A stretch of DNA of 64,000 nucleotides from Flavobacteriaceae bacterium (GTDB lineage Bacteria; Bacteroidota; Bacteroidia; Flavobacteriales; Flavobacteriaceae). The translations under genes and the position numbers were made by a program. The notes under the pieces were generated by a model. That model did not search any database, was not told where the DNA came from, and saw only the letters and a list, made by a program, of their open reading frames with translations. The stretch lies in contig JAGKWW010000013.1 in the NCBI GenBank assembly GCA_021151665.1, positions 30,170 to 94,169 of the forward strand, given 5' to 3'. Each line of letters starts with the position of its first letter. Positions within the stretch are counted from its first letter, which is position 1. Below are positions 1 through 7,923 of this stretch, piece by piece.

Positions 1-2
1 CT

Positions 3-329
3 TTTTCTAACATTGCGAGCTCTAACATGAGCAGCCTTGGCTTTTATGCTACCGGCGAGATCTATAATGGCAAGCACGGTGCCTCACTAAAGCTTGATGG
101 CCTTGAGCAGGGTGTTAACAGCAATGCGCGCAACAGGGCGGTGGTAATGCACGCAGCCGATTATGTGAGCGAGCAGTTTATTAAAATGCACCACAGGCTG
201 GGGCGCAGCCAGGGATGCCCGGCGCTGCCTAACGAGGTAAACGGTAAAGTGATCAACCTAATCAAGGGGAAGTCATGCCTTTTTATCTACCACCCGTCAA
301 GAAAAGCAGGTTCGTCGCTTGTTTCTTAG
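3..329 (+). CDS. Murein L,D-transpeptidase catalytic-domain protein, 3' end only
   Basis: The reading frame is open to the left edge of the window, so only the C-terminal part (about 108 codons) is visible. The motif GRSQGCPALP, with Cys codon 216-218, matches the SxGCP active site of the YkuD_2-type L,D-transpeptidase-like family common in Bacteroidetes. The upstream residues SSNMSSLGFYATGEIYNGKHG-like also fit that family. Members are exported and are thought to act on peptidoglycan stem peptides. An internal ATG at 27 is not the real start because conserved residues (FSNIASSN) precede it in frame. The protein ends soon after the active site, as expected for the family. The family call is from memory of its motifs. 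Confidence 0.8.
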   Translation, partial: FSNIASSNMSSLGFYATGEIYNGKHGASLKLDGLEQGVNSNARNRAVVMHAADYVSEQFIKMHHRLGRSQGCPALPNEVNGKVINLIKGKSCLFIYHPSRKAGSSLVS

Positions 330-365
330 TAAATTTTACAGCTTCGTAACGCTTTCTTAGTAAAT
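322..365 (+). repeat. Short direct repeat TTTCTTAGTAAAT (two copies)
   Basis: The 13-mer TTTCTTAGTAAAT occurs at 322-334, across the stop codon of the transpeptidase gene, and again at 353-365. Between the copies, the segments TTACAGCTTCGTAACGC and TTTACGTTGC also resemble each other. It may be a small local duplication. No function is evident. Confidence 0.5.
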
Positions 366-414
366 AATTTACGTTGCTTTAAGGTGGTGCCGGTAAAATT
401 TTTCGCAAAAATGC

Positions 415-446
415 TTGCGCAGAAGTGAAGTTATTACATATATTTG
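415..446 (+). promoter_or_regulatory. Bacteroidetes-type promoter of tRNA-Gly
   Basis: TTG at 415-417, a 21-nt spacer and TATATTTG at 439-446 match the Bacteroidetes -33/-7 consensus (TTG, N17-23, TAnnTTTG). The tRNA begins 13 nt after the -7 element, which leaves room for a short 5' leader. Confidence 0.75.
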
Positions 447-458
447 CACCACAATAAT

Positions 459-534
<76 letters not shown>

Positions 535-540
535 AAAGAA

Positions 541-568
541 ACCCAGGCCTTTCGGTCTGGGTTTTTTG
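541..568 (+). terminator. Rho-independent terminator after tRNA-Gly
   Basis: The stem ACCCAGGCC (541-549) pairs with GGTCTGGGT (554-562) around loop TTTC and is followed by a T run. It lies 7 nt after the tRNA. The next gene is on the opposite strand and converges on it. Confidence 0.9.
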
Positions 569-570
569 TT

Positions 571-1236
571 TTAGCGCAACCCGGATAAGTCTGCTCCGGG
601 TTTCAATTCCTGCGGTTCTTTACCTGCCAGGAAAAGCCTCGCCTGCAATTCGCCCTTCAGGGTTATGTTTTCACCTTTCACTTCAAGCCAGCTTCCTTCT
701 CGCAGCCCTAAAACCGGCTGGCTGTTAAAAGCGTGGAATTCTTTGATGCGTGTTTCGCGTGTTTCACCCATGTGCGTTGAGTCCGGCTGTGGGTCCAGGT
801 AATGCGGATTCAGGTTGAACGGTATAATACCCAGCGTGCGGAAACTCGGTGGATAGATGATGGGCATATCATTGGTAGTTTGCATGGTAAGCCCGCAGAT
901 GTTGCTCCCAGCACTTGTGCCCAGATAGGGTGTCCCGGATTTTACTGCCTTTTCCAGGGCTTCCATCACTCCCGTTTTATACAGCTGCGAAACCAACAGG
1001 AAAGTGTTGCCCCCACCCGTAAATATAGCTTCGGCTTCTGCCACGGCCTGAATAGGGTCGGTGCACTCATGGATGCCCGAAACCGTCATGCCTAATGGTT
1101 CAAAAACTGTTGCTACTTTTTCGGTATACTCCTCATGCGAAATGCCTCCCGGGCGTGCATACGGTATAAACAGCAGGCTTTTACATCCGTTAAAATGTTC
1201 GCGTAGTGTTGGGATGAGGTATCTTTGAAAACCAAC
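571..1236 (-). pseudogene. pepE: Peptidase E (alpha-aspartyl dipeptidase), 5' end lost
   Basis: Peptidase E is a cytoplasmic serine dipeptidase of family S51 that cleaves dipeptides with N-terminal Asp. The visible frame carries the family blocks FTGGGNTF, GTSAGSN (nucleophile Ser), TTNDMPI, NPHYLD (catalytic His) and GETRETRI. Homology continues upstream of the first ATG (1089) through FIPYARPGGISHEEYTEKV back to about 1218. The first 15-17 residues of the family (beta strand 1) are absent, and an in-frame TAA lies at 1237-1239. Between that stop and 1089 there is no ATG, GTG or TTG codon, so a conserved segment of about 46 residues cannot be translated from a normal start. The gene is therefore probably inactive, unless it uses a very rare start such as ATC or CTG. 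The neighbouring plus-strand gene begins inside this damaged end. Confidence 0.75.
1220..1227 (+). promoter_or_regulatory. TATCTTTG box overlapping a TTG start codon
   Basis: TATCTTTG is a perfect TAnnTTTG -7 element, but its last three bases are the TTG start of the next gene. No TTG lies 17-23 nt upstream. If it were used as a promoter, the transcript would begin after the signal-peptide start, so this match may be accidental. Confidence 0.25.
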
Positions 1237-1938
1237 TTACTTGTTCTTTTTCTCCTTGTCACATCGGGCATTGTCGCGCAGTCGCGGCCTGCACTGAAAG
1301 GAAAGATATCTTCAGCCGTAGCCGATGAGCTGGAGGGCGTGTATGTGATCAATCGCAATGCCGACTTCTCTGTAACTACCGCTGCCAACGGTTATTTCTC
1401 GATCCCGGCATCTGCCGGCGACACGCTTATTTTTTCTGCGGTACAGTTTGTAACCCGCGAGGTGGTGGTAACACCCGCCGACATAGCCAGTGAACTATTT
1501 GTTGTACGTCTCGAAAACCGGGTAAACCAGCTGCAGGAACTCGTTATAATAGACTACCGCCACATCAATGCCGAATCTCTGGGGCTGGTGCCGAAAGGCC
1601 AAAAACAATACACTCCGGGGGAACGGAAAGTTTATACTGCCACCAACGGTGTAGATGGCCTCTTTAATGCGATTAACGGCAAAACGAAAATGCTTAAGAA
1701 AGTGGTAGAGGTAGAAAAAAAGGAAAAGCTGATGGACAAGATCAACTACATTTACACGGAGGAAGATATTGTAAAGCAGTTTAAAATTCCGGAAGACTAT
1801 GTGCGCGGATTTATTTTTTATATTGTAGAGGATAAAAGCTTTGCGCAGGCTATAAAAGATAAGAACGATACGATGGCAAGATTCCTGATGAGCGGCCTGG
1901 CAACAAAATACCTTGAGCTGATAAAAGATGAAAAGTAA
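1225..1938 (+). CDS. Secreted CarboxypepD_reg-like domain protein, paralog 1
   Basis: A 237-residue protein with a signal peptide (MKTNLLVLFLLVTSGIVAQ). It is followed by a CarboxypepD_reg-like beta-sandwich (about residues 24-110; LKGKI, GVYVIN, NGYFSIPASAGDTLIFS). Such domains also form the N-terminus of TonB-dependent receptors, but no receptor barrel follows here. The C-terminal half shares LGLVPKGQKQYTP, a lysine-rich region and IPEDYVRGFIFYIVEDKSFA with the next gene, so the two are tandem paralogs. The start is a TTG: an in-frame stop lies at 1204-1206, there is no upstream ATG, and the TTG aligns with the ATG of the next paralog. It abuts the damaged pepE with no intergenic space. Function unknown. 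Confidence 0.75.
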   Translation: MKTNLLVLFLLVTSGIVAQSRPALKGKISSAVADELEGVYVINRNADFSVTTAANGYFSIPASAGDTLIFSAVQFVTREVVVTPADIASELFVVRLENRVNQLQELVIIDYRHINAESLGLVPKGQKQYTPGERKVYTATNGVDGLFNAINGKTKMLKKVVEVEKKEKLMDKINYIYTEEDIVKQFKIPEDYVRGFIFYIVEDKSFAQAIKDKNDTMARFLMSGLATKYLELIKDEK

Positions 1939-2680
1939 ACTGCTGCTGATATTACTGCTCGTTACTGCTGCCGGTTTTGCACAGGGCAGTCAGCCCTTGC
2001 AGGGGAAGGTAGTGGCAGAAAGCGACAAGACCGGTGTTCCGGGTATTTTTGTGATCAATACCAACTCGGGGATCGAAACCAAAACCGATGCGACGGGCTT
2101 TTTTACGATCGATGTTAAGGAAGGTGACCGGATAGCTGTTTACGGCAAAAATGTAACGGTTCGGAATTTTACCGTAAACAGCCTGTGGTTTAAAGAAAAG
2201 CCTTTTACACTTGCAGTAGAATACGAGGGCAACCAACTCAAAGAAGTGGTTATCAACGATACACTGAATTCGGAGTCGCTGGGTATTGTGCCGCCGGGGC
2301 AGAAACGCTACACGCAGATGCAGCGCAAGATGTACACCACAGGTGACTTCAAGGCGCTCGACCTGCTTAAAATACTGTATGGCGGAATGCCTTTTGACCC
2401 TCTTATTAATAAAATAAGCGGGCGCACAAAACGGGTTAAGAAAGAACTGGAAACCGAGCGGAAGCTTGCAGCCACAGAAGCAATAGGCAATGCTTACGCC
2501 CCGGGCGCCTTTATTGCTGAACTTAAGATTCCGGAGGAGTATGTAGAGGGATTTATTTATTATGCCGTGGAAGATAAAGAACTCGCGGCGGCGCTTCAGG
2601 ACAAGAACACAGAGATGGTAAAATTCCTGCTGACCGGCCTTTCTGAAAAATACCTGAAATTACTGGAAGAAAAACGCTAA
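1928..2680 (+). CDS. Secreted CarboxypepD_reg-like domain protein, paralog 2
   Basis: A 250-residue protein with a signal peptide (MKSKLLLILLLVTAAGFAQ) and a CarboxypepD_reg-like domain (LQGKVVAESDKTGVPGIFV, TKTDATGFFTIDVKEGDRI). The C-terminal half contains SLGIVPPGQKRYTQ and IPEEYVEGFIYYAVEDKELA, closely related to the preceding gene. The ATG at 1928 overlaps the preceding stop codon by 11 nt, which indicates translational coupling. Both proteins are probably periplasmic or surface proteins. No catalytic motif is visible. The domain call is secure, the role unknown. Confidence 0.8.
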   Translation: MKSKLLLILLLVTAAGFAQGSQPLQGKVVAESDKTGVPGIFVINTNSGIETKTDATGFFTIDVKEGDRIAVYGKNVTVRNFTVNSLWFKEKPFTLAVEYEGNQLKEVVINDTLNSESLGIVPPGQKRYTQMQRKMYTTGDFKALDLLKILYGGMPFDPLINKISGRTKRVKKELETERKLAATEAIGNAYAPGAFIAELKIPEEYVEGFIYYAVEDKELAAALQDKNTEMVKFLLTGLSEKYLKLLEEKR

Positions 2681-2688
2681 CTTTAGCT

Positions 2689-3483
2689 ATGCCAACACAA
2701 CCACTACACTTTAGAAAGTATCTGTCGATTTTGCTGTTTTTGTGCACAATGTGCGGTTATGCCCAGCAACCCCGGCAGTTATTGCGGGGCAGGGTAGTGG
2801 CTGATTCTGTTCAGGTTGATAACATCAATGTCATGAATCTTACCAGCCGCATAGGGGCAATTACCGATGGCAAGGGCAGATTTACGATGTACGCGAAAGC
2901 GAACGACACGCTTTATTTTTCGGGAGTAAGCTACAGGTCGAGGAAGCTGGTGCTGCGCGAAGAGCATTTCGGGTCGGATGAGATGGTTATACAGCTCGAC
3001 GTAAATGTAATTACACTCGACGAGGTGATAATCACGCCGCGGGTGCTGAGTGGCAATCTCAATAAAGACAGCAAGGATACCAAGACGATGAAGATCAATT
3101 CGCAGATTGATTCCGGTGCAATACTCGCAGAGATGGGCCCTGTTCCTGCAAAACCGGTGCCTACGGAAAACCTGAGCCCGTTGCGTGGAGTAGACTTTGT
3201 CGCCATTTATAAGATGATCTTTAAGAAAAAACGTGCAAAGCAGGATAAAGGTGAGATTTACGGGCAAGCCCACTCAAAGCCATTTGCTACAGCCGTGCAG
3301 GAACTTTACACGCATTATTTCTTCACCGAAACACTTAAGATACCGCATAGCGAAATAGGCCTTTTTCTTACCTTTTGCGATAAAGGTGATACTACACGGG
3401 CACTACTGGCGCCCGACAAAGAGTTTGAGCTTACCGATTATCTGATCACTCAAAGCAGGGAATATCTAAAAAAGGGCAAATAA
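2689..3483 (+). CDS. Secreted CarboxypepD_reg-like domain protein, paralog 3
   Basis: A 264-residue protein beginning 8 nt after the preceding gene. An N-terminal signal segment ends near GYAQQ. It is followed by the same domain layout (LLRGRVVADSVQVDNINVMN, ITDGKGRFTMYAKANDTLYFS, ITLDEVII). Its C-terminal half has diverged further, but keeps the theme of an acidic/lysine-rich linker followed by KIPHSEIGLFLTFCDKGDTT, which aligns with IPEDY...FIFYIVEDK in the other two. It is the third member of a tandem array and probably in the same transcript. Function unknown. Confidence 0.75.
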   Translation: MPTQPLHFRKYLSILLFLCTMCGYAQQPRQLLRGRVVADSVQVDNINVMNLTSRIGAITDGKGRFTMYAKANDTLYFSGVSYRSRKLVLREEHFGSDEMVIQLDVNVITLDEVIITPRVLSGNLNKDSKDTKTMKINSQIDSGAILAEMGPVPAKPVPTENLSPLRGVDFVAIYKMIFKKKRAKQDKGEIYGQAHSKPFATAVQELYTHYFFTETLKIPHSEIGLFLTFCDKGDTTRALLAPDKEFELTDYLITQSREYLKKGK

Positions 3484-3497
3484 TCCGACTGATTGCT

Positions 3498-3505
3498 TAT
3501 TTTTG
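3498..3505 (+). promoter_or_regulatory. Candidate -7 element TATTTTTG before the DUF6702 gene
   Basis: A perfect TAnnTTTG match ends 4 nt before the ATG at 3510. The usual initiation distance would put the transcript start at or very near the start codon, so a leaderless mRNA is possible. No clear -33 TTG is seen. Confidence 0.4.
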
Positions 3506-3509
3506 AGAA

Positions 3510-4007
3510 ATGAAGAGGGCAGCCTATATTCTATTCCTGGTATTTACTACTTCGCTATCCAGCGCAGTGCATAAATATTATGCGGCGGTATTTACCATCG
3601 AGCACTCTTTGAAAAAGCAGCAGCTGCAAATGACCGCGAGGATCTTTGTTGACGACTTCGAAGTCGCGCTGAAAAAGAAGTATGGGAAAAGCTTTTATCT
3701 TGGCACCTCTACCGAAAGCCCTGAAGCGAAAGTATTTCTCCAGAAATACCTTTCCGAAAAAATAGTCCTTGAGGCGAATGGCAACGCTGTTCCGCTCAAA
3801 TTCATCACCAAAGAAATGGAAGACGATATCATTATCTGTTACTGTACTTTTCCGGTTGCAGCGCCTATCAGTTCCATAGATATGAAAAATACAGTGCTGA
3901 TGGAAGTCTTCCCCGATCAGCAAAATATTGTGCACGCCAATATTAATCGTAACAAAAAAAGCCTTTTGCTTACTAATGACGAAACTGCAGGAACACTGCA
4001 ATTCTAA
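3510..4007 (+). CDS. DUF6702 family protein
   Basis: A 165-residue protein with an N-terminal hydrophobic export signal, followed by HKYYAAVFTIEHSLKKQQLQ and MTARIFVDDFEVALKKKYGK. These match my memory of the DUF6702 family, which in flavobacteria typically lies directly upstream of an M1 peptidase gene, as it does here (14-nt gap). The family is predicted to be periplasmic and has no assigned biochemical role. The pairing suggests co-expression with the peptidase. Confidence 0.75.
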   Translation: MKRAAYILFLVFTTSLSSAVHKYYAAVFTIEHSLKKQQLQMTARIFVDDFEVALKKKYGKSFYLGTSTESPEAKVFLQKYLSEKIVLEANGNAVPLKFITKEMEDDIIICYCTFPVAAPISSIDMKNTVLMEVFPDQQNIVHANINRNKKSLLLTNDETAGTLQF

Positions 4008-4021
4008 AAAACGGAAATTTC

Positions 4022-6271
4022 ATGAAGAAACTGTTTATACTGTTATCGTTTACGCCATTAATGCTAACAGCCCAACAGGCAGATACGCCAAAACGCGAGC
4101 CCGGCCATAAGGATAATAATAAGTTCAGCCAGATGTACGACCTGATGGCAACGCCAAACGGTTACCGCACGGCATCGGGGGCTCCGGGGCCGGCGTATTA
4201 TCAGCAACAGGCCGATTATAAGATTGCGGTAGAGCTTGATGACAAGAATACTAAACTGTACGGAACAGAAACAATTACCTATCATAATAATTCACCCGAA
4301 ACGCTGGAGTACCTGTGGGTGCAGCTGGACCAGAACCAGAAGTCGCGCACTTCGCAGTCACCCCTTGCCGAGAGCCAGAAGGTAAACCCGGCGTACCCGC
4401 CCGATAACTTTACGCGGCAGTTCCTTCAGGAAGAATTTGACGGAGGCTTCAAGATTGAATATGTAAAGGATGCTACGGGCACCCCGATGCAATACACCAT
4501 CAACCAGACTATGATGCGCATTGACCTTCCGCAGCCGTTGGCACCCGGCAAGGCAGTATCGTTCTCGCTCAAGTGGTGGTACAACATCAACAATTACCGT
4601 GTGATAGGGGGGCGTTCGGGTTACGAGCATTTTGACAAGGACGGCAATAACCTGTATGTAATAGCGCAGTTCTACCCGCGCATGGCCGTGTATAACGATG
4701 TGGAAGGGTGGCAGAACATGCAGTTTTGGGGTGCAGGTGAATTTGCCCTGCCGTTCGGTAATTTTGAGGTAAGCATCACGGTTCCTGCAGATCATGTTAT
4801 GGAGGCGACAGGTGTGCTGCAAAACCGTAGCGAAGTATTTACAGCCGAGCAGCTGAAACGCTATGAACTTGCCGAGAAAACCTTTGACAAGCCGGTAATA
4901 GTGGTGACCCAGGACGAAGCAACGCAACGCGAAAAAGGGTTTAGCAATGCAAAAAAGACCTGGAAATTTAAGGCCGAAAATGTACGGGATTTTGCATTTT
5001 CAACATCCCGAAAGTTCATCTATGATGCCATGGCGGTAAAGCTGTCTGGCAAAACCGTAATGGCTATTTCGCTATACCCTAAGGAAAGCAACCCGTTGTG
5101 GGGCGATAATTCTACCAAAGTGGTTGCCCATACTATCCGCACCTATTCAAAATATACGTTTGATTACCCTTACCCGAAGGCCATCTCAATTTCAGCGGAA
5201 GACCAGGGGATGGAATACCCGATGATTTGCTGGAACTATGGCAGGCCGGATGAGAAGGGTTTTGTAAGCGACAGGATAAAGTATGGTATGACCAGCGTGA
5301 TCATTCACGAAGTAGGGCATAACTTTTTCCCGATGATCGTAAATTCTGATGAACGCCAGTGGACATGGATGGATGAAGGACTCAATACTTTCCTTCAATA
5401 CCTTACCGAACAGGAATACATGAAAGGCTATCCGTCCCAGCGCGGGCCGGCCGCAAAGATAGTTCCGTATATGAGCGGCGACCAGAAGTTCCTTGAGCCT
5501 ATCATGACAAACTCAGAGTCGATCCATCAGTTTGGAGCCAATGCTTATGCCAAGCCGGCAACGGGGCTTAACATGCTGCGTGAAACGATAATGGGGCATG
5601 AGCTTTTCGACTACGCTTTTAAAACCTACGCCAACCGCTGGAAATTCAAGCACCCTACACCCGAAGATTTCTTCCGCACGATGGAGGATGCCTCGGCGGT
5701 AGACCTTGACTGGTTTTGGAGGGGATGGTTCTACACTACAGATTATGTAGATATCAGCATCAAAGACGTGAAGCAATACTACGTAAGCGAGGAGCAGCCG
5801 AAAGAAGCAAAAGATTATGCGGTGAAACGCGGAAGATTTGGCGAAGATAAAGGCCCGTTTGTTTATATGGTTGCCGAAGGGCCTGACTTTAATAAACAAT
5901 TGAAGAAGCCATTCGCAACCAGCGAGGTAAAGCTGCTTAACACCTATATCGGGGAAAAATTTACCCCCGAAGAGAGGGCGAAGCTGGCATCACCGAAGTA
6001 TTTCTACGAAGTGACCTTTGAAAAACCCGGTGATATGCTGATGCCTGTTATTGCAGAGCTTACATTTGAGGATGGAACGTCTGAAATATACACTTTTCCT
6101 GTACAGATATGGCGAAAGAATCAGCAGTCGGTATCGAGGGTATTTGCTACACAGAAAGCGGTAAAGAAAATTACCGTAGACCCTAAATTGCAGACTGCCG
6201 ATGTGGATGTGACCAACAACGTATGGCCGAAGGAAGAAGCGAAAAGTAAATTTGACCAGATAGGCGGCTAG
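4022..6271 (+). CDS. M1 family zinc metallopeptidase (aminopeptidase-like)
   Basis: A 749-residue exported peptidase. It has a signal peptide (MKKLFILLSFTPLMLTAQQ), an N-terminal beta-saddle domain, then the catalytic domain. That domain carries GMEYPMICW (substrate-binding exopeptidase-like motif), HEVGH (two His zinc ligands and the catalytic Glu) and, about 20 residues later, MDEGLNTF with the third zinc ligand Glu. The sequence ends at DQIGG with no sorting domain. M1 enzymes remove N-terminal residues from peptides. The signal peptide points to the periplasm. It is likely co-transcribed with the DUF6702 gene upstream. Confidence 0.92.
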   Translation: MKKLFILLSFTPLMLTAQQADTPKREPGHKDNNKFSQMYDLMATPNGYRTASGAPGPAYYQQQADYKIAVELDDKNTKLYGTETITYHNNSPETLEYLWVQLDQNQKSRTSQSPLAESQKVNPAYPPDNFTRQFLQEEFDGGFKIEYVKDATGTPMQYTINQTMMRIDLPQPLAPGKAVSFSLKWWYNINNYRVIGGRSGYEHFDKDGNNLYVIAQFYPRMAVYNDVEGWQNMQFWGAGEFALPFGNFEVSITVPADHVMEATGVLQNRSEVFTAEQLKRYELAEKTFDKPVIVVTQDEATQREKGFSNAKKTWKFKAENVRDFAFSTSRKFIYDAMAVKLSGKTVMAISLYPKESNPLWGDNSTKVVAHTIRTYSKYTFDYPYPKAISISAEDQGMEYPMICWNYGRPDEKGFVSDRIKYGMTSVIIHEVGHNFFPMIVNSDERQWTWMDEGLNTFLQYLTEQEYMKGYPSQRGPAAKIVPYMSGDQKFLEPIMTNSESIHQFGANAYAKPATGLNMLRETIMGHELFDYAFKTYANRWKFKHPTPEDFFRTMEDASAVDLDWFWRGWFYTTDYVDISIKDVKQYYVSEEQPKEAKDYAVKRGRFGEDKGPFVYMVAEGPDFNKQLKKPFATSEVKLLNTYIGEKFTPEERAKLASPKYFYEVTFEKPGDMLMPVIAELTFEDGTSEIYTFPVQIWRKNQQSVSRVFATQKAVKKITVDPKLQTADVDVTNNVWPKEEAKSKFDQIGG

Positions 6272-6325
6272 TCTTAAATTTAGGATAAATGGAAACCATC
6301 GGGCGGCTCGGAGCGTAAATATGGT

Positions 6326-6333
6326 TACATTTG
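6326..6333 (+). promoter_or_regulatory. Candidate -7 element TACATTTG before tatA
   Basis: A perfect TAnnTTTG match 19 nt before the start codon at 6353, in a 81-nt intergenic gap. No TTG at the expected -33 position is obvious. Confidence 0.5.
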
Positions 6334-6352
6334 CATATTAAATTTTCTTGTT

Positions 6353-6652
6353 ATGTTAGGAATTGGCGGAGGAGAGCTTTTCTTTATCATCATAGTGGTA
6401 CTCATGCTTTTCGGTTCTGATAAGGTACCGGAAATAGCACGAACTATCGGGCGCGGCATGCAGCAATTGAAACACGCTACCAACGAGATCAAGACAGAGA
6501 TACACAAAAGCGCCGACCTTGACGATATAAAGCGTACGCTGAATGATGTAGGCCACGCCGGCAACAATCTCTCGGCCAATATCACTCGGGAGTTGGATCA
6601 GGTTAAAGAGGATATTGAAGATATGGAAGGCCCGATAAAACGAGTTAACTAA
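6353..6652 (+). CDS. tatA: TatA/TatE family Sec-independent translocase subunit
   Basis: A 99-residue protein with the TatA/B architecture: a short N-terminal membrane helix (GELFFIIIVVLMLFGSDKVP), the FGxxKxP hinge region, an amphipathic helix (EIARTIGRGMQQLKHATNEI) and a charged C-terminal tail. TatA-type subunits oligomerise to let folded proteins cross the cytoplasmic membrane. No tatC is in the window. TatA and TatB cannot be separated with certainty from this sequence. Its stop codon overlaps the next start by one base (TAATG), so it is coupled to the PAP2 gene. Confidence 0.88.
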   Translation: MLGIGGGELFFIIIVVLMLFGSDKVPEIARTIGRGMQQLKHATNEIKTEIHKSADLDDIKRTLNDVGHAGNNLSANITRELDQVKEDIEDMEGPIKRVN

Positions 6653-7266
6653 TGCTGGACTGGCTGCTGCATCTTGACCGCGACCTTTTTGTGTACCTCA
6701 ACGGGCTGGGCTCAGACAGGTTTGACGGGTTGTGGCTGATTATTACCAAACAGTTTAACTGGATACCTGTTTTTGCCATCATCATGTATCTCACCTTCAA
6801 AAGGCTGGGGTGGCGGCATGCGGTAATGCTTATACTTTTAATCGCGCTGCTTATCCTGATTACCGACCAGACGACCAATCTTATTAAGAATTTCTTCCAG
6901 AGGCTTCGCCCAGGCAATAATCCGGAAATTGCCCATATTATCCGCTCTGTACAGAATCGTAGTTCCTACAGCTTTATTTCGGGGCATGCATCCAATTCTA
7001 TGGCATGTGCTTACTTCCTGTACAGGGTTTTAAAGCCTTACCTCAAGTACATGGGCTTTATATTCCTTTGGCCGCTAATATTTGCTTATAGCCGTATCTA
7101 TCTGGGGCTTCATTATCCGGGAGATATACTGGTAGGGTATTGCTACGGCCTTCTTACCGCAACATTAGTGCTTGCGCTTTATCGTTACCTTCGCGATAAA
7201 TATTTCCCGCACCAAAAAGAGCATTTAGATAACCCGACTAACGGTGAGCCCGTCTCGCACGGATAG
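6652..7266 (+). CDS. PAP2 family membrane phosphatase
   Basis: A 204-residue polytopic membrane protein with the three acid phosphatase motifs of the PAP2 superfamily: KNFFQRLRP, SFISGH and SRIYLGLHYPGD. Family members dephosphorylate lipid phosphates such as undecaprenyl pyrophosphate or phosphatidic acid on the outer face of the inner membrane. The substrate here cannot be told from sequence. Its last 42 nt overlap the 3' end of the convergent O-methyltransferase gene on the other strand. Confidence 0.9.
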   Translation: MLDWLLHLDRDLFVYLNGLGSDRFDGLWLIITKQFNWIPVFAIIMYLTFKRLGWRHAVMLILLIALLILITDQTTNLIKNFFQRLRPGNNPEIAHIIRSVQNRSSYSFISGHASNSMACAYFLYRVLKPYLKYMGFIFLWPLIFAYSRIYLGLHYPGDILVGYCYGLLTATLVLALYRYLRDKYFPHQKEHLDNPTNGEPVSHG

Positions 7267-7866
7267 CAGCACGGTTTCAACGCGTGGGTCTTCTTTGAGC
7301 AGCCTGTTGTATTCAAGCAATACTTTTGTGCTGGTGTCATTCGGCTTAACTTCCTCCAGTACTTTGCCGCTCCAAAGTACGTTGTCAGATAAAATGATTC
7401 CGCCTTTGGCCATCATCGGCACAATCAAGTTAAAATAATTGATGTAATTGCCTTTATCAGCATCGATAAAGACGAGGTCAAATTTCTTTGCTATTGCCGG
7501 AATGATCTCCAGTGCGTTGCCGAGGTGCTGCATAATATGATCTTTCCACGGCGATCTGTCAAAGTACTTCCGCTGAAAGTCATACAATTCCTCATTGTTG
7601 TCTATGGTATCTATTGTACCGCCATTGCGCAGGCCTTCTGCAAGGCAAAGCGTGGCATAGCCGGTGTAGGTACCAATCTCAAGAATATGCTGTGGCCGCA
7701 CCAGCTTAGAAAGCATACTTAGCACCCTGCCTTGGTAATGCCCACTGAGCATCCGGGGCTGCAAAATCTTCTGGTGGGTTTCCTTATTCAGGGCGGCAAG
7801 AAGCTCCGGCTCATTTTCAGAATGTAATGCTATATAATCTTCAAGTTCCTCAGAGATAAAGTGCAT
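7225..7866 (-). CDS. Class I SAM-dependent O-methyltransferase (family 3)
   Basis: A 213-residue cytoplasmic protein with the caffeoyl-CoA/catechol O-methyltransferase-like pattern: EIGTYTGYATLCLAEGL (SAM motif I), DLVFIDADKGNYINYF (metal and SAM site) and LSDNVLWSGKV. Enzymes of this family methylate hydroxyl groups using a divalent metal. The substrate is unknown. Its 3' end overlaps the PAP2 gene tail to tail, and its 5' region is shared with the divergent rlmN promoter region. Confidence 0.88.
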   Translation of the reverse strand: MHFISEELEDYIALHSENEPELLAALNKETHQKILQPRMLSGHYQGRVLSMLSKLVRPQHILEIGTYTGYATLCLAEGLRNGGTIDTIDNNEELYDFQRKYFDRSPWKDHIMQHLGNALEIIPAIAKKFDLVFIDADKGNYINYFNLIVPMMAKGGIILSDNVLWSGKVLEEVKPNDTSTKVLLEYNRLLKEDPRVETVLLSVRDGLTVSRVI

Positions 7867-7882
7867 GGTGGTAGGTTTTGGG

Positions 7883-7890
7883 CAAATTTA
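7883..7890 (-). promoter_or_regulatory. Candidate -7 element (TAAATTTG on the minus strand) for the O-methyltransferase
   Basis: On the minus strand TAAATTTG lies 16 nt upstream of the start codon at 7866. It is divergent from the rlmN -7 element at 7912-7919, so the two promoters sit back to back within about 40 bp. Confidence 0.5.
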
Positions 7891-7911
7891 CGCCATTATG
7901 GCAAAAGTTAG

Positions 7912-7919
7912 TACCTTTG
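7912..7919 (+). promoter_or_regulatory. Candidate -7 element TACCTTTG before rlmN
   Basis: A perfect TAnnTTTG match ends 4 nt before the rlmN ATG at 7924, so the leader is very short or absent. No TTG at -33 spacing is visible. Confidence 0.5.
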
Positions 7920-7923
7920 CGCC

